From JACPNO01 sp963825405 (GTDB lineage: Bacteria; Acidobacteriota; Terriglobia; Bryobacterales; Bryobacteraceae), in assembly GCA_963825405.1 (NCBI GenBank), contig CAWGTB010000003.1, forward strand, positions 1,178,001 to 1,242,000: DNA of 64,000 nt, given 5' to 3'. Of the stretch, positions 7,343 to 17,578 are shown one piece after another. The position numbers and the translations under genes were made by a program. The first letter of the stretch is position 1; every line of letters starts with the position of its first letter. The notes beneath the pieces were generated by a model that saw only the letters and a program-made list of their open reading frames with translations, did not search any database and was not told the origin of the DNA.

Positions 7343-9585
7343 AAAGCCTTCGCTATTTGACGATCTTTGCGCTGGGCACGGCCGTTTATGCTTCGGGCAC
7401 GACGGCGTGGGAAGTCAGCACGTATCAGGATTTCATTCGCGGCAAATTTCAGGGCGTTTCGCTCAGCCGCGACGGCCGCCTGACGCTCGCGCCGAAAATC
7501 GATGCCGTGTTTTCCTCCGATCAGCCCGTGATCTGGAGCGTGGCGCAGGCCGCGGACGGCACGCTGTACGCCGCTACCGGGCATCGCGGCCGGCTGTATC
7601 GCGTGGATCGCAGCGGGCAATCGTCGGTGCTCTGGACCGCTGAGCAATCCGAAATTTTCGCGCTGGCAGTGGATGGCGCCGGAGTTGTCTACGCCTCGAC
7701 TTCGCCTGACGGCAAAGTGTATCGCATCGAAAACGGCAAAGCGGCGGAATACTTCGCCCCGAAAGCCAAATACATCTGGTCGCTGGCCTTCGCCCCGGAT
7801 GGTGCGCTGTATGTCGGCACGGGCGACGAAGGAAAAGTGTTTCGGGTCACAGCGGCGGGCAAAGGCGAATTGTATTATGCGACTGGGCAGTCGCATGTGA
7901 CGGGGCTAGCAGTCGATCGCGACGGGCGCCTGCTGGCCGGGACTGAGCCCAACGGGATTCTCTATCGCGTGACGGCGCGCGACAAAGCCTTCGTGCTGTA
8001 CGATGCCAACCTGCCGGAGATTCGCTCGATTTTGCCGCAGCCGGATGGCAGCATCTACGCGGTTGCGATGGGCGGGTCGCTGGCCAAGCGGCTGCAGGGC
8101 GCGCAGCCATCCACGCAAACGCCGGCGGCTGGGCAGGCGGTGACGGTAACCTCGACATCCATCAGCGTAACAGCGGAAGCGGCGCAGGCGGGCCCCGACA
8201 TCAAGCCTGCGGAGCAGCCCAAGCCACAGCAAGCCGCCGCCGCGCCCGCTGCGCAGAGCCAGGCCTCGGCTCAATTGGTCGACATGGCCGGCGTCGAGAA
8301 ATCGGCCGTGTACAAAATCAATGCGGATAATACCGTCGAAACGCTGTGGAGTTCCAAGGAAGAAAATGTTTACGACCTTTTGCCGGTGGCGGGGCAATTG
8401 CTCTTTTCAACCGACAATAACGGCCGGATCTATCGCTTATCGCCGGACCACAAACTGACGCTGGTCGTGCAAACCAATGAAGGCGAGGCCACGCGCCTGC
8501 TGCGCTCTGGAACCTCCGTACTGGCCGCCACCGCCAACATGGGACGCATTTACCGCATGGGCGATGAAGCGGCATCCAGCGGTGTCTACGAGTCGCAAGT
8601 GCACGACGCGGGCACGGTGGCGCAGTGGGGACGTCTGAGTTGGCGCGCGCAAATAGCAGCGGGCGCGACCGTGACCTTCCGCACGCGCTCCGGTAATTCG
8701 CAGCGGCCGGACAAAACCTGGAGCGATTGGTCCGAGCCTATTTCTGATGCAGCCGGCGCCCGCGTGCCTAGTCCTAACGCCCGCTACATTCAGTGGAAAG
8801 CGGAATTCGCCGGCGTGCGCGGCGCGGCTCCGAGCCTGGACAGCGCCACCATCGCTTACTTACCGCAGAACACCGCGCCGGTCGTCAAGAGCATTACGGT
8901 CGCCGCCATGATGGCCGCGACAGCGGCGGGAAGACAGCCGCAGCAGGCGGCGACGGGGGTCTACAGCATCACCGTCACCGATTCGGGCGACGCGCTGCCA
9001 GCGGTTTCGGCGGGCACGCCCACGCAGACGCTTTCGCGCGCCGCCACCCAGCAGGTGCAAATCGCCTGGCAGGCCGAAGACCCCGATGGCGATCGCCTGG
9101 TCTACAATCTCTACTTCCGCGGCGAAGGCGAACAGGAATGGAAGCTGCTCAAAGCCAATACCCACGACACCACTTTTGCGGTGGATGGCGACGCGCTGGC
9201 GGACGGCAAATATTTCTTCAAGGTGACGGCGTCGGACCGCGAGGTCAATCCGCCGGCGACGGCGCGAGACGCCGAGTTAGTGAGCGCGCCGGTATGGATC
9301 GACAACACGCCGCCGGTGATCACGGTGGCGTCGTCGCATCGCTCTGGGGCTGGCGTCGAGGTGGAATTCACCGCGGCCGACAGCGCCTCGCCGCTGCGCC
9401 GCTGCGAATATTCGCTAGATGCCGGAAGCTGGACGCCGCTCGAAGCCGCTGACGGAGTGATCGATTCGCTCGAGGAAAAATTCGTGCTGCGCCTGACCAG
9501 CGTGCCGCCCGGCGAGCATGTGCTGGTGCTGCGCGCGGTGGACAGCGCCAATAATGCAGGCCTGGCGAAAGTCGTCCTGCGCTAG
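7339..9585 (+). CDS. Secreted beta-propeller protein with C-terminal fibronectin/Ig-like region
   Basis: 748 residues with a short signal peptide (SLRYLTIFALGTAVYASG). Residues about 60-250 hold repeated blades such as ADGTLYAATGHRGRLYRVD, GVVYASTSPDGKVYRIE and DGALYVGTGDEGKVFRV, a propeller built on DG..Y..T..G.(V/L)(Y/F)R units. An Ala/Gln/Pro-rich linker (about 255-315) follows. Propeller-like blades resume (DNNGRIYRL, TANMGRIYRM), then beta-sandwich domains with APVVKSITV and WQAEDPDGDRLVYNLYFRG. It overlaps the S55 peptidase by 4 bases, so it may be the substrate, scaffold or ligand sensor of that protease; this is inferred from coupling alone. Confidence 0.75.
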   Translation: MKSLRYLTIFALGTAVYASGTTAWEVSTYQDFIRGKFQGVSLSRDGRLTLAPKIDAVFSSDQPVIWSVAQAADGTLYAATGHRGRLYRVDRSGQSSVLWTAEQSEIFALAVDGAGVVYASTSPDGKVYRIENGKAAEYFAPKAKYIWSLAFAPDGALYVGTGDEGKVFRVTAAGKGELYYATGQSHVTGLAVDRDGRLLAGTEPNGILYRVTARDKAFVLYDANLPEIRSILPQPDGSIYAVAMGGSLAKRLQGAQPSTQTPAAGQAVTVTSTSISVTAEAAQAGPDIKPAEQPKPQQAAAAPAAQSQASAQLVDMAGVEKSAVYKINADNTVETLWSSKEENVYDLLPVAGQLLFSTDNNGRIYRLSPDHKLTLVVQTNEGEATRLLRSGTSVLAATANMGRIYRMGDEAASSGVYESQVHDAGTVAQWGRLSWRAQIAAGATVTFRTRSGNSQRPDKTWSDWSEPISDAAGARVPSPNARYIQWKAEFAGVRGAAPSLDSATIAYLPQNTAPVVKSITVAAMMAATAAGRQPQQAATGVYSITVTDSGDALPAVSAGTPTQTLSRAATQQVQIAWQAEDPDGDRLVYNLYFRGEGEQEWKLLKANTHDTTFAVDGDALADGKYFFKVTASDREVNPPATARDAELVSAPVWIDNTPPVITVASSHRSGAGVEVEFTAADSASPLRRCEYSLDAGSWTPLEAADGVIDSLEEKFVLRLTSVPPGEHVLVLRAVDSANNAGLAKVVLR

Positions 9586-9597
9586 ACTGCTCCCTCT

Positions 9598-9633
9598 GGT
9601 CGCGGCTCAGCAAGCCGAATCCGAGCCGCGACC
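9598..9633. terminator. Strong hairpin at a convergent gene end
   Basis: GGTCGCGGCTC (9598-9608) and GAGCCGCGACC (9623-9633) form an 11-bp perfect stem with a 14-base loop. It lies between the propeller gene stop (9585) and the convergent deacetylase gene end. A six-T run is at 9655-9660, too far for a canonical intrinsic terminator, so this may be a Rho-dependent or mRNA-stabilising end. Confidence 0.6.
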
Positions 9634-9685
9634 GAGGAAGCGGTTTTACGAGTTTTTTCCATAGACTGCTGGGTTGAGATTGATC

Positions 9686-10556
9686 TCAGCTAGGCGAAAC
9701 CGCGCTGCGCGTCGCCGAGGGCGCTGGCGCGGGATGCACTTCGCCCAGCGTCGAGAACTGGAACTCGGACAGCAGCCGCTCCAGCTTGCGCTTCCATGCC
9801 ACTCAATCCGCCGTACGTGCGCAGTTGCGAAATCCAGCCTTGCGCCAGGCGCGGGATATCGCGGTCGATTTCCCAGGGATGAAAATAAATGCAGGCCGGC
9901 TGCTGCTCCTCAAAATTCAGCCGCCGAATGCCTGCCGCCGAGTAGCGATAGGGCAGCAGCCGTAAGTATGCCCCGCCGCCCACCGGCGCCACCCGATGGC
10001 GGGAGAGCTTCACAGTCGCGATGGGGACTTCGAGAATGTGCCCGGACGGCGTTAGCAGCGTGCGCGCGTTGCTGCCGAATCCCGGAATGCCGTAGCGGTC
10101 GTGGGAAATCGGATAAATGCTGGAATCGTGGGTGAATCCGCATTGGATCAGGATTTCGAGCGCCCACATGGATCGGGTCACAATGGAATAGCTGGGCGCC
10201 CGGTAGGCCCGCGGGGAGATGCCACAGGCATCCTCGATTGCCGCCACGGCGCGCTTGGTGTCGGCCTCGAATTCGGCCGGGGTTAGGTCGTATACCAGGC
10301 GGTGCGCATAGCTGTGGCAGGCGATCTCATGGCCGCCGGCGGCAATCTCACGCACCAGATGCGGGTAGCGCTCGGCAACCCATCCCAAAATGAAGAACGT
10401 CCCGTGGACTTCATGCTGGGCGAACAAATGGAGAATGCGGCGAGTCGGTTCTTCGACGCGCGAGGGCAGGGTGTTCCACTCCTCCATCGGCGCGAAACGA
10501 GCCACTTCACTGGGATGGAAATATTCTTCGACGTCGACGCTGATGATATTCAACAT
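9686..10556 (-). CDS. XrtA-type polysaccharide deacetylase (NodB fold plus DUF3473), C-terminus frameshifted
   Basis: About 289 residues. The start MLNIISVDVEEYF is typical of the deacetylase subfamily linked to exosortase XrtA/EPS loci. NodB motifs are visible: the DVEEYF metal/base region, GGHEIACHSYAHR with the HxxxH metal ligands, YRAPSYSI, and a late YFHPWEID histidine motif. The uninterrupted frame ends with an odd tail after YGGLSGME. Removing one base near 9793 gives the family-like ending KRKLERLLSEFQF...GEVHP and a stop at 9688-9686, so one extra base is likely. No exosortase, PEP-CTERM or glycosyltransferase gene is nearby. It probably de-N-acetylates an exopolysaccharide. Confidence 0.85.
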
Positions 10557-10563
10557 CTTGCAC

Positions 10564-10665
10564 TTAGGCGCCTGACCGGCGCACGCGCCGCAGCACGAAG
10601 ACCGCGATATCGAACAATCGCCCGAAGGCGCCCAACACCAGCCGATCGATGAGCCTTGTCAGCAT
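10564..10665 (-). CDS. Possible small protein (33 aa) upstream of the deacetylase
   Basis: An ATG at 10665-10663 opens 33 codons to a TAA at 10566-10564, ending 8 bases before the deacetylase start. The peptide has an amphipathic/hydrophobic middle (LIDRLVLGAFGRLFDIAVFVL) and a basic end (RRVRRSGA), like a membrane-associated peptide. No clear Shine-Dalgarno sequence is visible. It could be a leader peptide or a chance frame. Confidence 0.3.
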   Translation of the reverse strand: MLTRLIDRLVLGAFGRLFDIAVFVLRRVRRSGA

Positions 10666-10740
10666 TCAAGCCCTGCCCTTCATAGATAGCACGTCCAGGC
10701 CTTCAAAAGCTGCTCCCCGCATGGCATACTGGTGCGTCGG

Positions 10741-11076
10741 ATGCCGCGAACCACGATCGCTCCAGATGTCGAAGTGGTGAACCGGGATGAGCTGACGCCC
10801 CTTTACCGCGTCGTGCTGCTGGACGACGACGATCACACCTACGATTACGTCATCGAAATGCTGCAAAAGATTTTCATTTTCTCCCTGGAACAGGCTTTTC
10901 GCCACGCCGAGGAGGTGGATTCGAGCGGCCGCACGGCCTTAATCACGTGTGAATTGCCGCAGGCCGAGTTCAGCCGCGACCAGATTCACGCCTACGGTCC
11001 GGACTGGCGCCTGGAGCGCTCCAAAGGCTCCATGTCGGCAGTGATCGAGCAGGCCGGTCCAGGCGGAAACGCTTAG
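10741..11076 (+). CDS. clpS: ATP-dependent Clp protease adaptor ClpS-like protein
   Basis: 111 residues from the ATG at 10741; an in-frame GTG at 10732 is a weaker alternative. The core LYRVVLLDDDDHTYDYVIEM is the ClpS beta-strand and N-degron-pocket region, followed by VDSSGRTALITCELPQAEF and a C-terminal MSAVIEQAG. ClpS delivers N-degron substrates to ClpA. The DDDDHTYDYV version differs from the enterobacterial NDDYTPMEFV and resembles divergent ClpS forms outside proteobacteria, so recognition may differ. No clpA is adjacent. The parvulin gene follows 23 bases downstream on the same strand. Confidence 0.87.
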   Translation: MPRTTIAPDVEVVNRDELTPLYRVVLLDDDDHTYDYVIEMLQKIFIFSLEQAFRHAEEVDSSGRTALITCELPQAEFSRDQIHAYGPDWRLERSKGSMSAVIEQAGPGGNA

Positions 11077-11099
11077 GAAACGGCTGCTATCATAAATTT

Positions 11100-12023
11100 A
11101 TGAAGCTATTGGGAATTTTATCCGGAGTGGTATGTGCGGCCGGCCTCGTGGCCCAGACGGCACCGCCGCCTCCCTCCAGCATTCTTGCCAATTACGACAA
11201 AGTGGTCATCATGGTCGGCGACGAGAAAATCACGGCCGGCCAGTTGGAACAGATTATCGATTCGCTGCCGGAGCAGAACCGGGCCCGGGCACGCGGACCG
11301 AATAAACGCGAGTTCGCCGAGCAAGTGATCCGCGTGAAGCTGATGGCGCAGGAAGCCCGGCGCCGCAAGCTGGAGGAGCGGTCGGCGGTAAAAGTGCAAG
11401 TCCAATTGCAGCTGGATCAAGCGCTCGCCAACGCGCTATACCAGGAGATTTCGACCGATACCAAGATCGACGAACCCACGGCCCGTAAGTACTATGACGA
11501 GCACAAAGGCGATTTCGAACAGGCTCGGGCGCGCCATATTCTGATCCGCATGAAGGGTTCGCCGGTGCCTCTGGCAGCAGGCAAGGCCGACTTGACGGAG
11601 GACGAAGCGCTGGCCAAGATCAAGGATTTGCGTGCCAAGCTTCTCGCCGGCGCGGACTTTGCCGCCATGGCCAAAGCCGAATCCGACGATTCCGGCTCAG
11701 GCGCCAACGGCGGCGATCTGGGAACTTTTGGACGCGGCAGAATGGTTCCGGAATTCGACCAGGTTGCTTTTATCCTGCCCGTCGGCCAGATCAGCGAACC
11801 GGTCAAAACCCGCTTTGGTTATCACCTCATCAAAGTCGAGCAACGGGATTCCAAGACCTTTGACGAGTTGCGTCCGGAGATCGAGAAACGCTTGCGGCCG
11901 GACATCGCGAAGAAAACTATCGACGATCTTCGCAAGAACGGCCAAGTCACACTCGACGAGAGCTTTTTTGCGGCGACGCCCGCCGCTCCCGCGGTTCCGC
12001 CCGCGCCTGCGGCGAAGAAGTAG
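11100..12023 (+). CDS. SurA/PrsA-like parvulin peptidyl-prolyl isomerase
   Basis: 307 residues with a signal peptide (LLGILSGVVCAAGLVAQ) and a Pro-rich start of the mature protein. The SurA-N-like helical part covers about residues 30-140 (EKITAGQLEQIIDSLPEQNR). The rotamase domain covers about 145-250: ARHILIRMKGS, FAAMAKAESDDSGSGANGGD, LGTFGRGRMVPEFDQVAF and FGYHLIKVEQR. Such proteins act in the periplasm as chaperone/isomerases for outer-membrane or secreted proteins. The C-terminus is a low-complexity Ala/Pro tail. A functional link to lptD at 13 kb (SurA assists LptD folding in E. coli) is plausible but inferred. Confidence 0.92.
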   Translation: MKLLGILSGVVCAAGLVAQTAPPPPSSILANYDKVVIMVGDEKITAGQLEQIIDSLPEQNRARARGPNKREFAEQVIRVKLMAQEARRRKLEERSAVKVQVQLQLDQALANALYQEISTDTKIDEPTARKYYDEHKGDFEQARARHILIRMKGSPVPLAAGKADLTEDEALAKIKDLRAKLLAGADFAAMAKAESDDSGSGANGGDLGTFGRGRMVPEFDQVAFILPVGQISEPVKTRFGYHLIKVEQRDSKTFDELRPEIEKRLRPDIAKKTIDDLRKNGQVTLDESFFAATPAAPAVPPAPAAKK

Positions 12024-12027
12024 CGGG

Positions 12028-12900
12028 CTACTTGCGGCGTTTGCGCAGGAAATTGCTGTCGGATTCCTGCAGGGTAGGGAACGTCTTGGACATGTGATCG
12101 TTCCAGCCGAGCTGTTCCTCGTCGAACAGCGCCCAGGCCAGGCCCATGCCGCCGGCGCAGAGCGACACGCATGTGCCGACCAAGCGCAGCGTGCGGGCGG
12201 TGCGATCGGGCGCATAGCCATCGAAGTCGATGAGCCGCAGCCCGCTCCAGCGCATGCCGGCGGTGTCGCGCCCGGCGAGCGTCCAGAGAATTCCGTAGAA
12301 AACGATCACGGTTAGAAACGCCGCCGCGAACCACGGAGCGGTGCTACGGTCGATGTGCAGGTCGCCGCCCAGCAATTGAAATGTGAGCAGAAAGATGGCA
12401 AACCCGGCCACCACCACGGCGGCATCGAGCGCAGCGGCGATGGCGCGATGTTGCGGAGTGGCTACAGGAGCATCGCAAATGATCAGCGCTTCGACGCTAG
12501 TCTTCAACGTGCGCGGGCCTGGAAGCGGAGCCCGCAGAAAGTCCAGCTCACTTTGCCGGTCGTTCGGCTCGGACGGCGTGCGCCGCCGGGGCGGCGCTTT
12601 GCTGGGAGCGGGAACTTGTATCAATAGCGGAGGGGTTGGAGCGGGAACCGAAGTAGGCGGCGCCAGCGGACGCCGCGTGATGCTTTCGAAAGGAATGATG
12701 CGCGGCGGCGGAACCTGGGCCGGTTCCGGCTCGTCCATCACAGATGCCGGAGAGGCAGTAGCGAGCGACCCGGATGTCAGGTGCAGCGGATAGGCGGCCG
12801 CTGCTGCCCCTGATGCCGAAGCCCGGCGCAGCAAACGTCCACAGCGCGTGCAACGATGCTCATCCTCCGCATTCCAACTCCGGCAGTAAGTGCAGTTCAT
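12028..12900 (-). CDS. RDD-family membrane protein with N-terminal zinc ribbon
   Basis: 290 residues from the ATG at 12900-12898, chosen because the protein then begins MNCTYC; an upstream in-frame ATG at 12978 adds an unlikely basic tail. C3, C6, C17 and C20 form a CxxC...CxxC zinc ribbon. A Pro-rich linker (about 30-160) follows, then an RDD domain with helices at VVVAGFAIFLLTFQLLG and FAAAFLTVIVFYGILWTLAGR, and the signature RDTAGMRWSGLRLIDFDG. RDD proteins are small membrane proteins, some linked to ion exchange. Its role here is unknown. It is divergent from lptD. Confidence 0.85.
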   Translation of the reverse strand: MNCTYCRSWNAEDEHRCTRCGRLLRRASASGAAAAAYPLHLTSGSLATASPASVMDEPEPAQVPPPRIIPFESITRRPLAPPTSVPAPTPPLLIQVPAPSKAPPRRRTPSEPNDRQSELDFLRAPLPGPRTLKTSVEALIICDAPVATPQHRAIAAALDAAVVVAGFAIFLLTFQLLGGDLHIDRSTAPWFAAAFLTVIVFYGILWTLAGRDTAGMRWSGLRLIDFDGYAPDRTARTLRLVGTCVSLCAGGMGLAWALFDEEQLGWNDHMSKTFPTLQESDSNFLRKRRK

Positions 12901-13023
12901 CCGTTTTATGCGCGCGCTAGCGCCCAGTTGTGTTACGTTGCGAGATTGAGGCTTTTCGCGCGCAGAATCTCTTTCCACTTAGGTACCACATTCGCCTGGA
13001 TTTGTCATCAAAATCCGGGGTCC

Positions 13024-15341
13024 GTGCGATGTCGCGTGGCACTTGGTTTCGCGTTGATGCTGCTCGCGGCTTGCCCGATGTTGGCGCAATACGGTAGACC
13101 ACCGAGTCTGCCGCCAACCGCGCCCGTGAATCCAATCCTCAACCCCAACCTGCGCCTGCGGGTTCAGCGGACTGACGCGCCGCCCGCCCACGAATGGGTG
13201 ATTCGCGCCGACCGCTGGGAATCGAACGGGCCCCAGTATTATCTGCGCGGCAAGGCCGAGATCGAAGGCACCGACCTCCTTCTGCAGGCCGATGAGATCG
13301 ATTACAACGACGATACAGGGTACGCCGAAGCGCGCGGCAACGTCCACTATCAACAGTTCGAGCGCGGCGAGGAGTTGCGCGCCGACAAAGTGGAGTACAA
13401 CACCAAAGAAGAGACCGGAAAGTTTTACAACGTCCGCGGCTGGAGCCGTACCCGGGTGGATACTCGCCCACGCATGCTGACTTCCGACACGCCGCTCTAT
13501 TTTGAGGGCGCTTGGGCCGAGCGCGTCCAGGACAAATACATTCTGCATGACGGAATGGTGACGAACTGCAAGCTGCCCAACCCCTGGTGGACGCTGCGCG
13601 GCCCGAAGTTCGACATCATCCCCGACAATCGGGCCATCGCGTATCGCAGCATATTCCGTTTGCGGCGTCTGCCGCTTTTTTTCACGCCTTTCTTTTACAA
13701 AGCGCTGGGGAAGGAGCCGCGGCGGAGCGGCTTTCTGACGCCCAACATCGGCAACAGCTCGACGCGCGGCAAGATGGTGGGCCTGGGCTACTATTGGGCT
13801 TTCAACCGCAGTTACGACGTCACCTACCGATCTGCAGGATTTCAGCGAGCGCGGACTGGCGCATCACATCGATTTCCGCGGTAAGCCCCACGAAGGCGCA
13901 GACTTCGACGCCATTTTCTACGGCGTGCAGGACCGCGGCCAGCTTCAACCCGATGGAACCCGCATCAAAGAAGGCGGCTTCAACATTTTCGTGACCGGCA
14001 AAGCAGACCTGGGCGATGGCTTCGAAGCCCGCGGAAACATCAATTACTTGAGCTCATTGTTGTTCCGCGAGTCCTTCACGGAGTCGTTCAATGAGGCCAT
14101 CTATTCGGAAAGCAATTCGGATGGTTTCATCACCAAGCATTGGTCGTCGTATACGCTTCGATATCGAGTTTGCCCGCCTGGAGAATTTCCAGAGCACCAC
14201 CAAGGGCGATTCGATCGTGATCCGCAAGCTGCCGGAATTCCAATTCGCCAGCCGCGATCACGAATTCACCCTCTTCGATACTTCCTTCTGGTTCTCCCTG
14301 GATTCGACTGCGCGGGCTCTTACGGCGCAGTCAACCACTCTTCCAGACCCGCCAGATTGTCGACCGCGAGGACTTCGCGCCGCGTCTTATGACGGCGCTG
14401 CGCTGGAAGGGCTTTCATTTGCTTCCGGCTTTTTCCATTCGCGAGACGCACTGGGGAGATAGCCAGAACAACGGCGAAGTGGTCGGCAAGGATTTCAACC
14501 GCTTCACGCGCGAATTCACCGCCGAGCTGATCATGCCCAGCCTGGAACGCACCTTTAACCAGAAGACGTGGCTGGGCGAAAAGCTCAAGCACGTCATCGA
14601 GCCGCGCGCGTCTTTTCGCTACGTTGGCGGCGTAACAAATTTCGACGCGCCGGTCCGTTTCGACGAAGCGGAGCTGCTTTCCAACACCACCGAGGCTGAA
14701 TTTTCGCTCACCAATCGCTGTACGCCAAGCGCGGGGATGATGTTGCGGAGGTGGTGAGCTGGGAGATTGTGCAGCGGCGCTTCTTCGATCCGACTTTCGG
14801 CGGCGCGATCATTCCGGGGCAGCGCAACGAGGTGTTGAGTTCGCTTGAGCTGACACCGTTCGCGTTTCTGGATGGGCCGCGCAACTACTCGCCGGTAGTA
14901 TCGATTTTGCGCACCAGCCCCAAGCAGGGATTCGGCATTGAGTGGCAAACGGACTACGATCCGCTGCGCAAACAGATTGTCGACAGCGCGATTACCGTAG
15001 ATGCGCGCTACAAGAAATACTTTCTGATCCTGGGGCACAACCAGGTGCGCAGCGATCCGATCCTGTCGCCCAACGCCAACCAGTTTCGCGGCAGCGCCGG
15101 TTTCGGCGATCCCAACCATCGCGGCTGGAACGCTGCTGTCAACGCGGTTTACGATTATCGCCTTGGCGTTCTGCAATTCGCCACCACGCAAGTAACCTAC
15201 AACACGGATTGCTGCGGAATCAGCGTGCAGTACCGGCGTTTCAACTTCGGCACGCGCGATGAAAACCAGTTTCGGCTGTCGTTCGTGGTGGCCAATATCG
15301 GCAGCTTCGGCACGTTGAAGAAGCAGGAGCGGCTATTCTAA
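13024..15341 (+). CDS. lptD: LptD-like LPS-assembly outer-membrane protein, interrupted by four frameshifts
   Basis: Restored length is about 772 residues. From a GTG at 13024 the signal peptide reads CRVALGFALMLLAACPML. An OstA/LptA-like periplasmic part follows (YYLRGKAEIEGTDLLLQADE, DDTGYAEARGNVHYQQFERG), then the barrel (LRRLPLFFTPFFYKALGKEP). Sense moves frame near 13829 (to DLQDFSERGLAHHIDFRGK), near 14153 (to FDIEFARLENFQSTTKGD), near 14310 (to GLLRRSQPLFQTRQIVDRED) and near 14716 (to LYAKRGDDVAEVVSWEIVQ), and ends with a strand-rich region. Three shifts behave as one extra base, the last as one missing base. LptD inserts LPS into the outer leaflet. The gene is normally essential, so the shifts are probably sequence errors. 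Confidence 0.82.
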
Positions 15342-15362
15342 ACCCTGCGCTACCATTAGCAC

Positions 15363-15800
15363 ATGGCTCAACAATCCACGTATGATGATGCAAATCTGAT
15401 TCTCCGCTTGTACGAAATCCGCCGCGAAGAGCGCATGCGCAAAGCGCGGGCGTGGTTCGGCAAATCCTACAAAGCGCGCACCATGGAAGAGCATTTGAAG
15501 CTATGCCCGCCAGGCTCGGAAGAGGACGCTTCGTTCCGGATGATCACCAGCTACTGGGAGATGGCGGCGTCGTTCGTCACCTCTGGCGTGCTGAACGAAG
15601 ACCTGTTTCTGCAGAGTGGCCGCGAGTTGTTATTCGTGTGGGAGCGGATCAGGGACATCGTTCCCGCCGCGCGCGCGGCATACAAAAGCCCCAATGTGCA
15701 TCGGCATATGGAGACCGTGGCCAATGCATTCATTGCGTCGGACAACAAAACTGCTCCCGGCGCCTATGAAGCGTTCAGCGCTCGCGTGCGAGGCGCGTAG
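15363..15800 (+). CDS. Conserved hypothetical protein (145 aa)
   Basis: 145 residues, no signal peptide, predicted mostly helical and soluble. Notable stretches are YDDANLILRLYEIRREERMR at the start, KARAWFGKSYKARTMEEH, and a Trp/Phe-rich middle (YWEMAASFVTSGVLNEDLF, LLFVWERIRDIVP). I recall similar proteins as uncharacterised in acidobacteria but cannot name the family securely. It starts 21 bases after lptD ends and stops 3 bases before the GMC oxidoreductase start, so it is likely in an operon with the oxidoreductase and its small subunit, as an accessory protein or by chance of packing. Confidence 0.7.
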   Translation: MAQQSTYDDANLILRLYEIRREERMRKARAWFGKSYKARTMEEHLKLCPPGSEEDASFRMITSYWEMAASFVTSGVLNEDLFLQSGRELLFVWERIRDIVPAARAAYKSPNVHRHMETVANAFIASDNKTAPGAYEAFSARVRGA

Positions 15801-15803
15801 GCA

Positions 15804-17578
15804 GTGAGCCCGGAAGACGGCGCCGATCTCGCGCGGGTCTACGATGCCATCGTGGTGGGATCGGGCGCCGCCGGCGGCATGGCGGCGCATGTGCTGACCG
15901 CGCACGGCATGAACGTGCTGCTGCTCGAAGCCGGCAAGAAGCTCGACATCGATAAAGAACTGCGGTCGATGGAATGGCCGTACGAGCATGCGCGACGCGG
16001 CGATCTTCCGCCGGGCTCCCACGGGCTGACATTTAACGAGTACACCGTTCGCCAGCCGCCGTATGCGCGCGGCGCAGAAGTACAAGCATGTGTATTCGTA
16101 TGTCGGAGGTTGGTCCGGCGCCGATTACGCCAAGAACATCATCGTCGACGAGAAGGATCATCCCTACACCGGCACGCAATATGCCTGGGTGCGCGCGCGC
16201 TGCCTGGGCGGCAAAACCAATATCTGGGGACGGCTGGCGCTGCGCCTCTCCGACTACGATTTCAAGGCCGCCAGCCGCGACGGCTATGGAGTGGACTGGC
16301 CGATTTCCTACGCCGATATCGCGCCGTACTACGACAAGGTCGATTTGTATCTCGGCATTTCCGGCCACAAAGAGAATCTGCCATATCTGCCGGATAGCCT
16401 GTTCCAGCGGGCCATTCGCTTGACGCCGGCCGAGGTCGGCCTGCGGGAAAGCATGGCACGCATGGGGCGGGTGCTCACGCCGTATCGCGCCGGTGTTACG
16501 ACGGACGGTCTGAAGCACAACAAGTTTCGCAGCCGCTGTTACGGGCGCGGCGCCTGCAATCGCCGGCCTGGCGGCTGCGATATTCACGCGGCTTTCGATT
16601 CGCCCACCGGATTGATTTATCCGGCCATGGAGACGGGAAAACTCACGCTGCGGACGAATTCCATCGTGCGCGAAGTGCTGGTCGATCCGGCTACGGGAAA
16701 GGCCCGCGGCGTGGCCATGGTGGACGCCGTGACGGGACGCAGCTACGAGGCCAAAGCCAAGGTAGTGGTGCTGGGAGCATCCACGCTGGAAACGGCGCGC
16801 CTGATGCTGTTGTCGAAATCGCGCACGCATCCCAACGGAATCGGCAACAACAGCGGGCACGTGGGCCACAATTTCTGCGAGCACGTGATGGGGCCGTCGA
16901 TTACGGGTCTGGTGAAAGATTTGGTGGGCAAGCCGAGGACGCTGGATGACGGGAAGCCTGCCGGATTCTACGTTCCCCGGTTTCGCAATCTTGCGCGAGC
17001 GGCATCCGAAATTTATTCGCGGCTACGGATTTGAAGGATCGAGCGGAACGACCATGTTTCCCGCAGGCGCGCTTTCGACGCACGGCTTCGGTTCCGGCTA
17101 CAAAAAAGCCGTGCGCGATCACGCCGGGGCGTTCATCGAGATGGGCGCGTTCGGCGAAGTACTGCCGCGTTTCGAAAGCTATGTGGAGATCGACCCCGTC
17201 GTGAAAGACCGTTGGGGCGTGCCTGTGCTGCGCTTCCACTACAAGTTCAGCGACAACGAAAAGAACATGGCGGCGGACATGGCGGATTCCGCGCGGGAGA
17301 TTTTCGCAGCCGCTGGGATTGAAGAAATTGCCCTGGATCGCGAAGTGCTGACGGAGGGCTGGTCGATCCACGAATTGGGCACGGCGCGCATGGGATCTGA
17401 TCCAAAGACGTCGGTGCTCAACCAGTTCCAGCAGTCGCACGACGTCAAGAATCTTTTCGTGGTGGACGGCAGCAGTCACGTGAGCGCGTCCTGCCAGAAT
17501 CCGACGTGGACCATCATGGCGCTGGCGTGGCGGTCGTGCGATTATCTGGCCGAGCAATTCCGCAAAGGAGAATTGTAA
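15804..17578 (+). CDS. GMC-family oxidoreductase (gluconate/sugar dehydrogenase large-subunit type), two frameshifts
   Basis: About 591 residues from a GTG at 15804. The FAD Rossmann motif VVGSGAAGGMAAHVL is near the start, followed by LLLEAGKKLDIDKE. Near 16062 the frame moves by one extra base to KYKHVYSYVGGWSGADYA, with the FAD-contact region RCLGGKTNIWGRLALR and the Cys-rich RSRCYGRGACNRRPGGCD. Near 17004 another extra base leads to RERHPKFIRGYGFEGSSG. The GMC C-terminal domain follows, with the catalytic-His region DGSSHVSASCQNPTWTIMAL. The stop overlaps the start of the subunit-3-like gene (TAATG), the usual pairing for membrane-linked periplasmic sugar/alcohol dehydrogenases. Substrate unknown. 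Confidence 0.85.
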
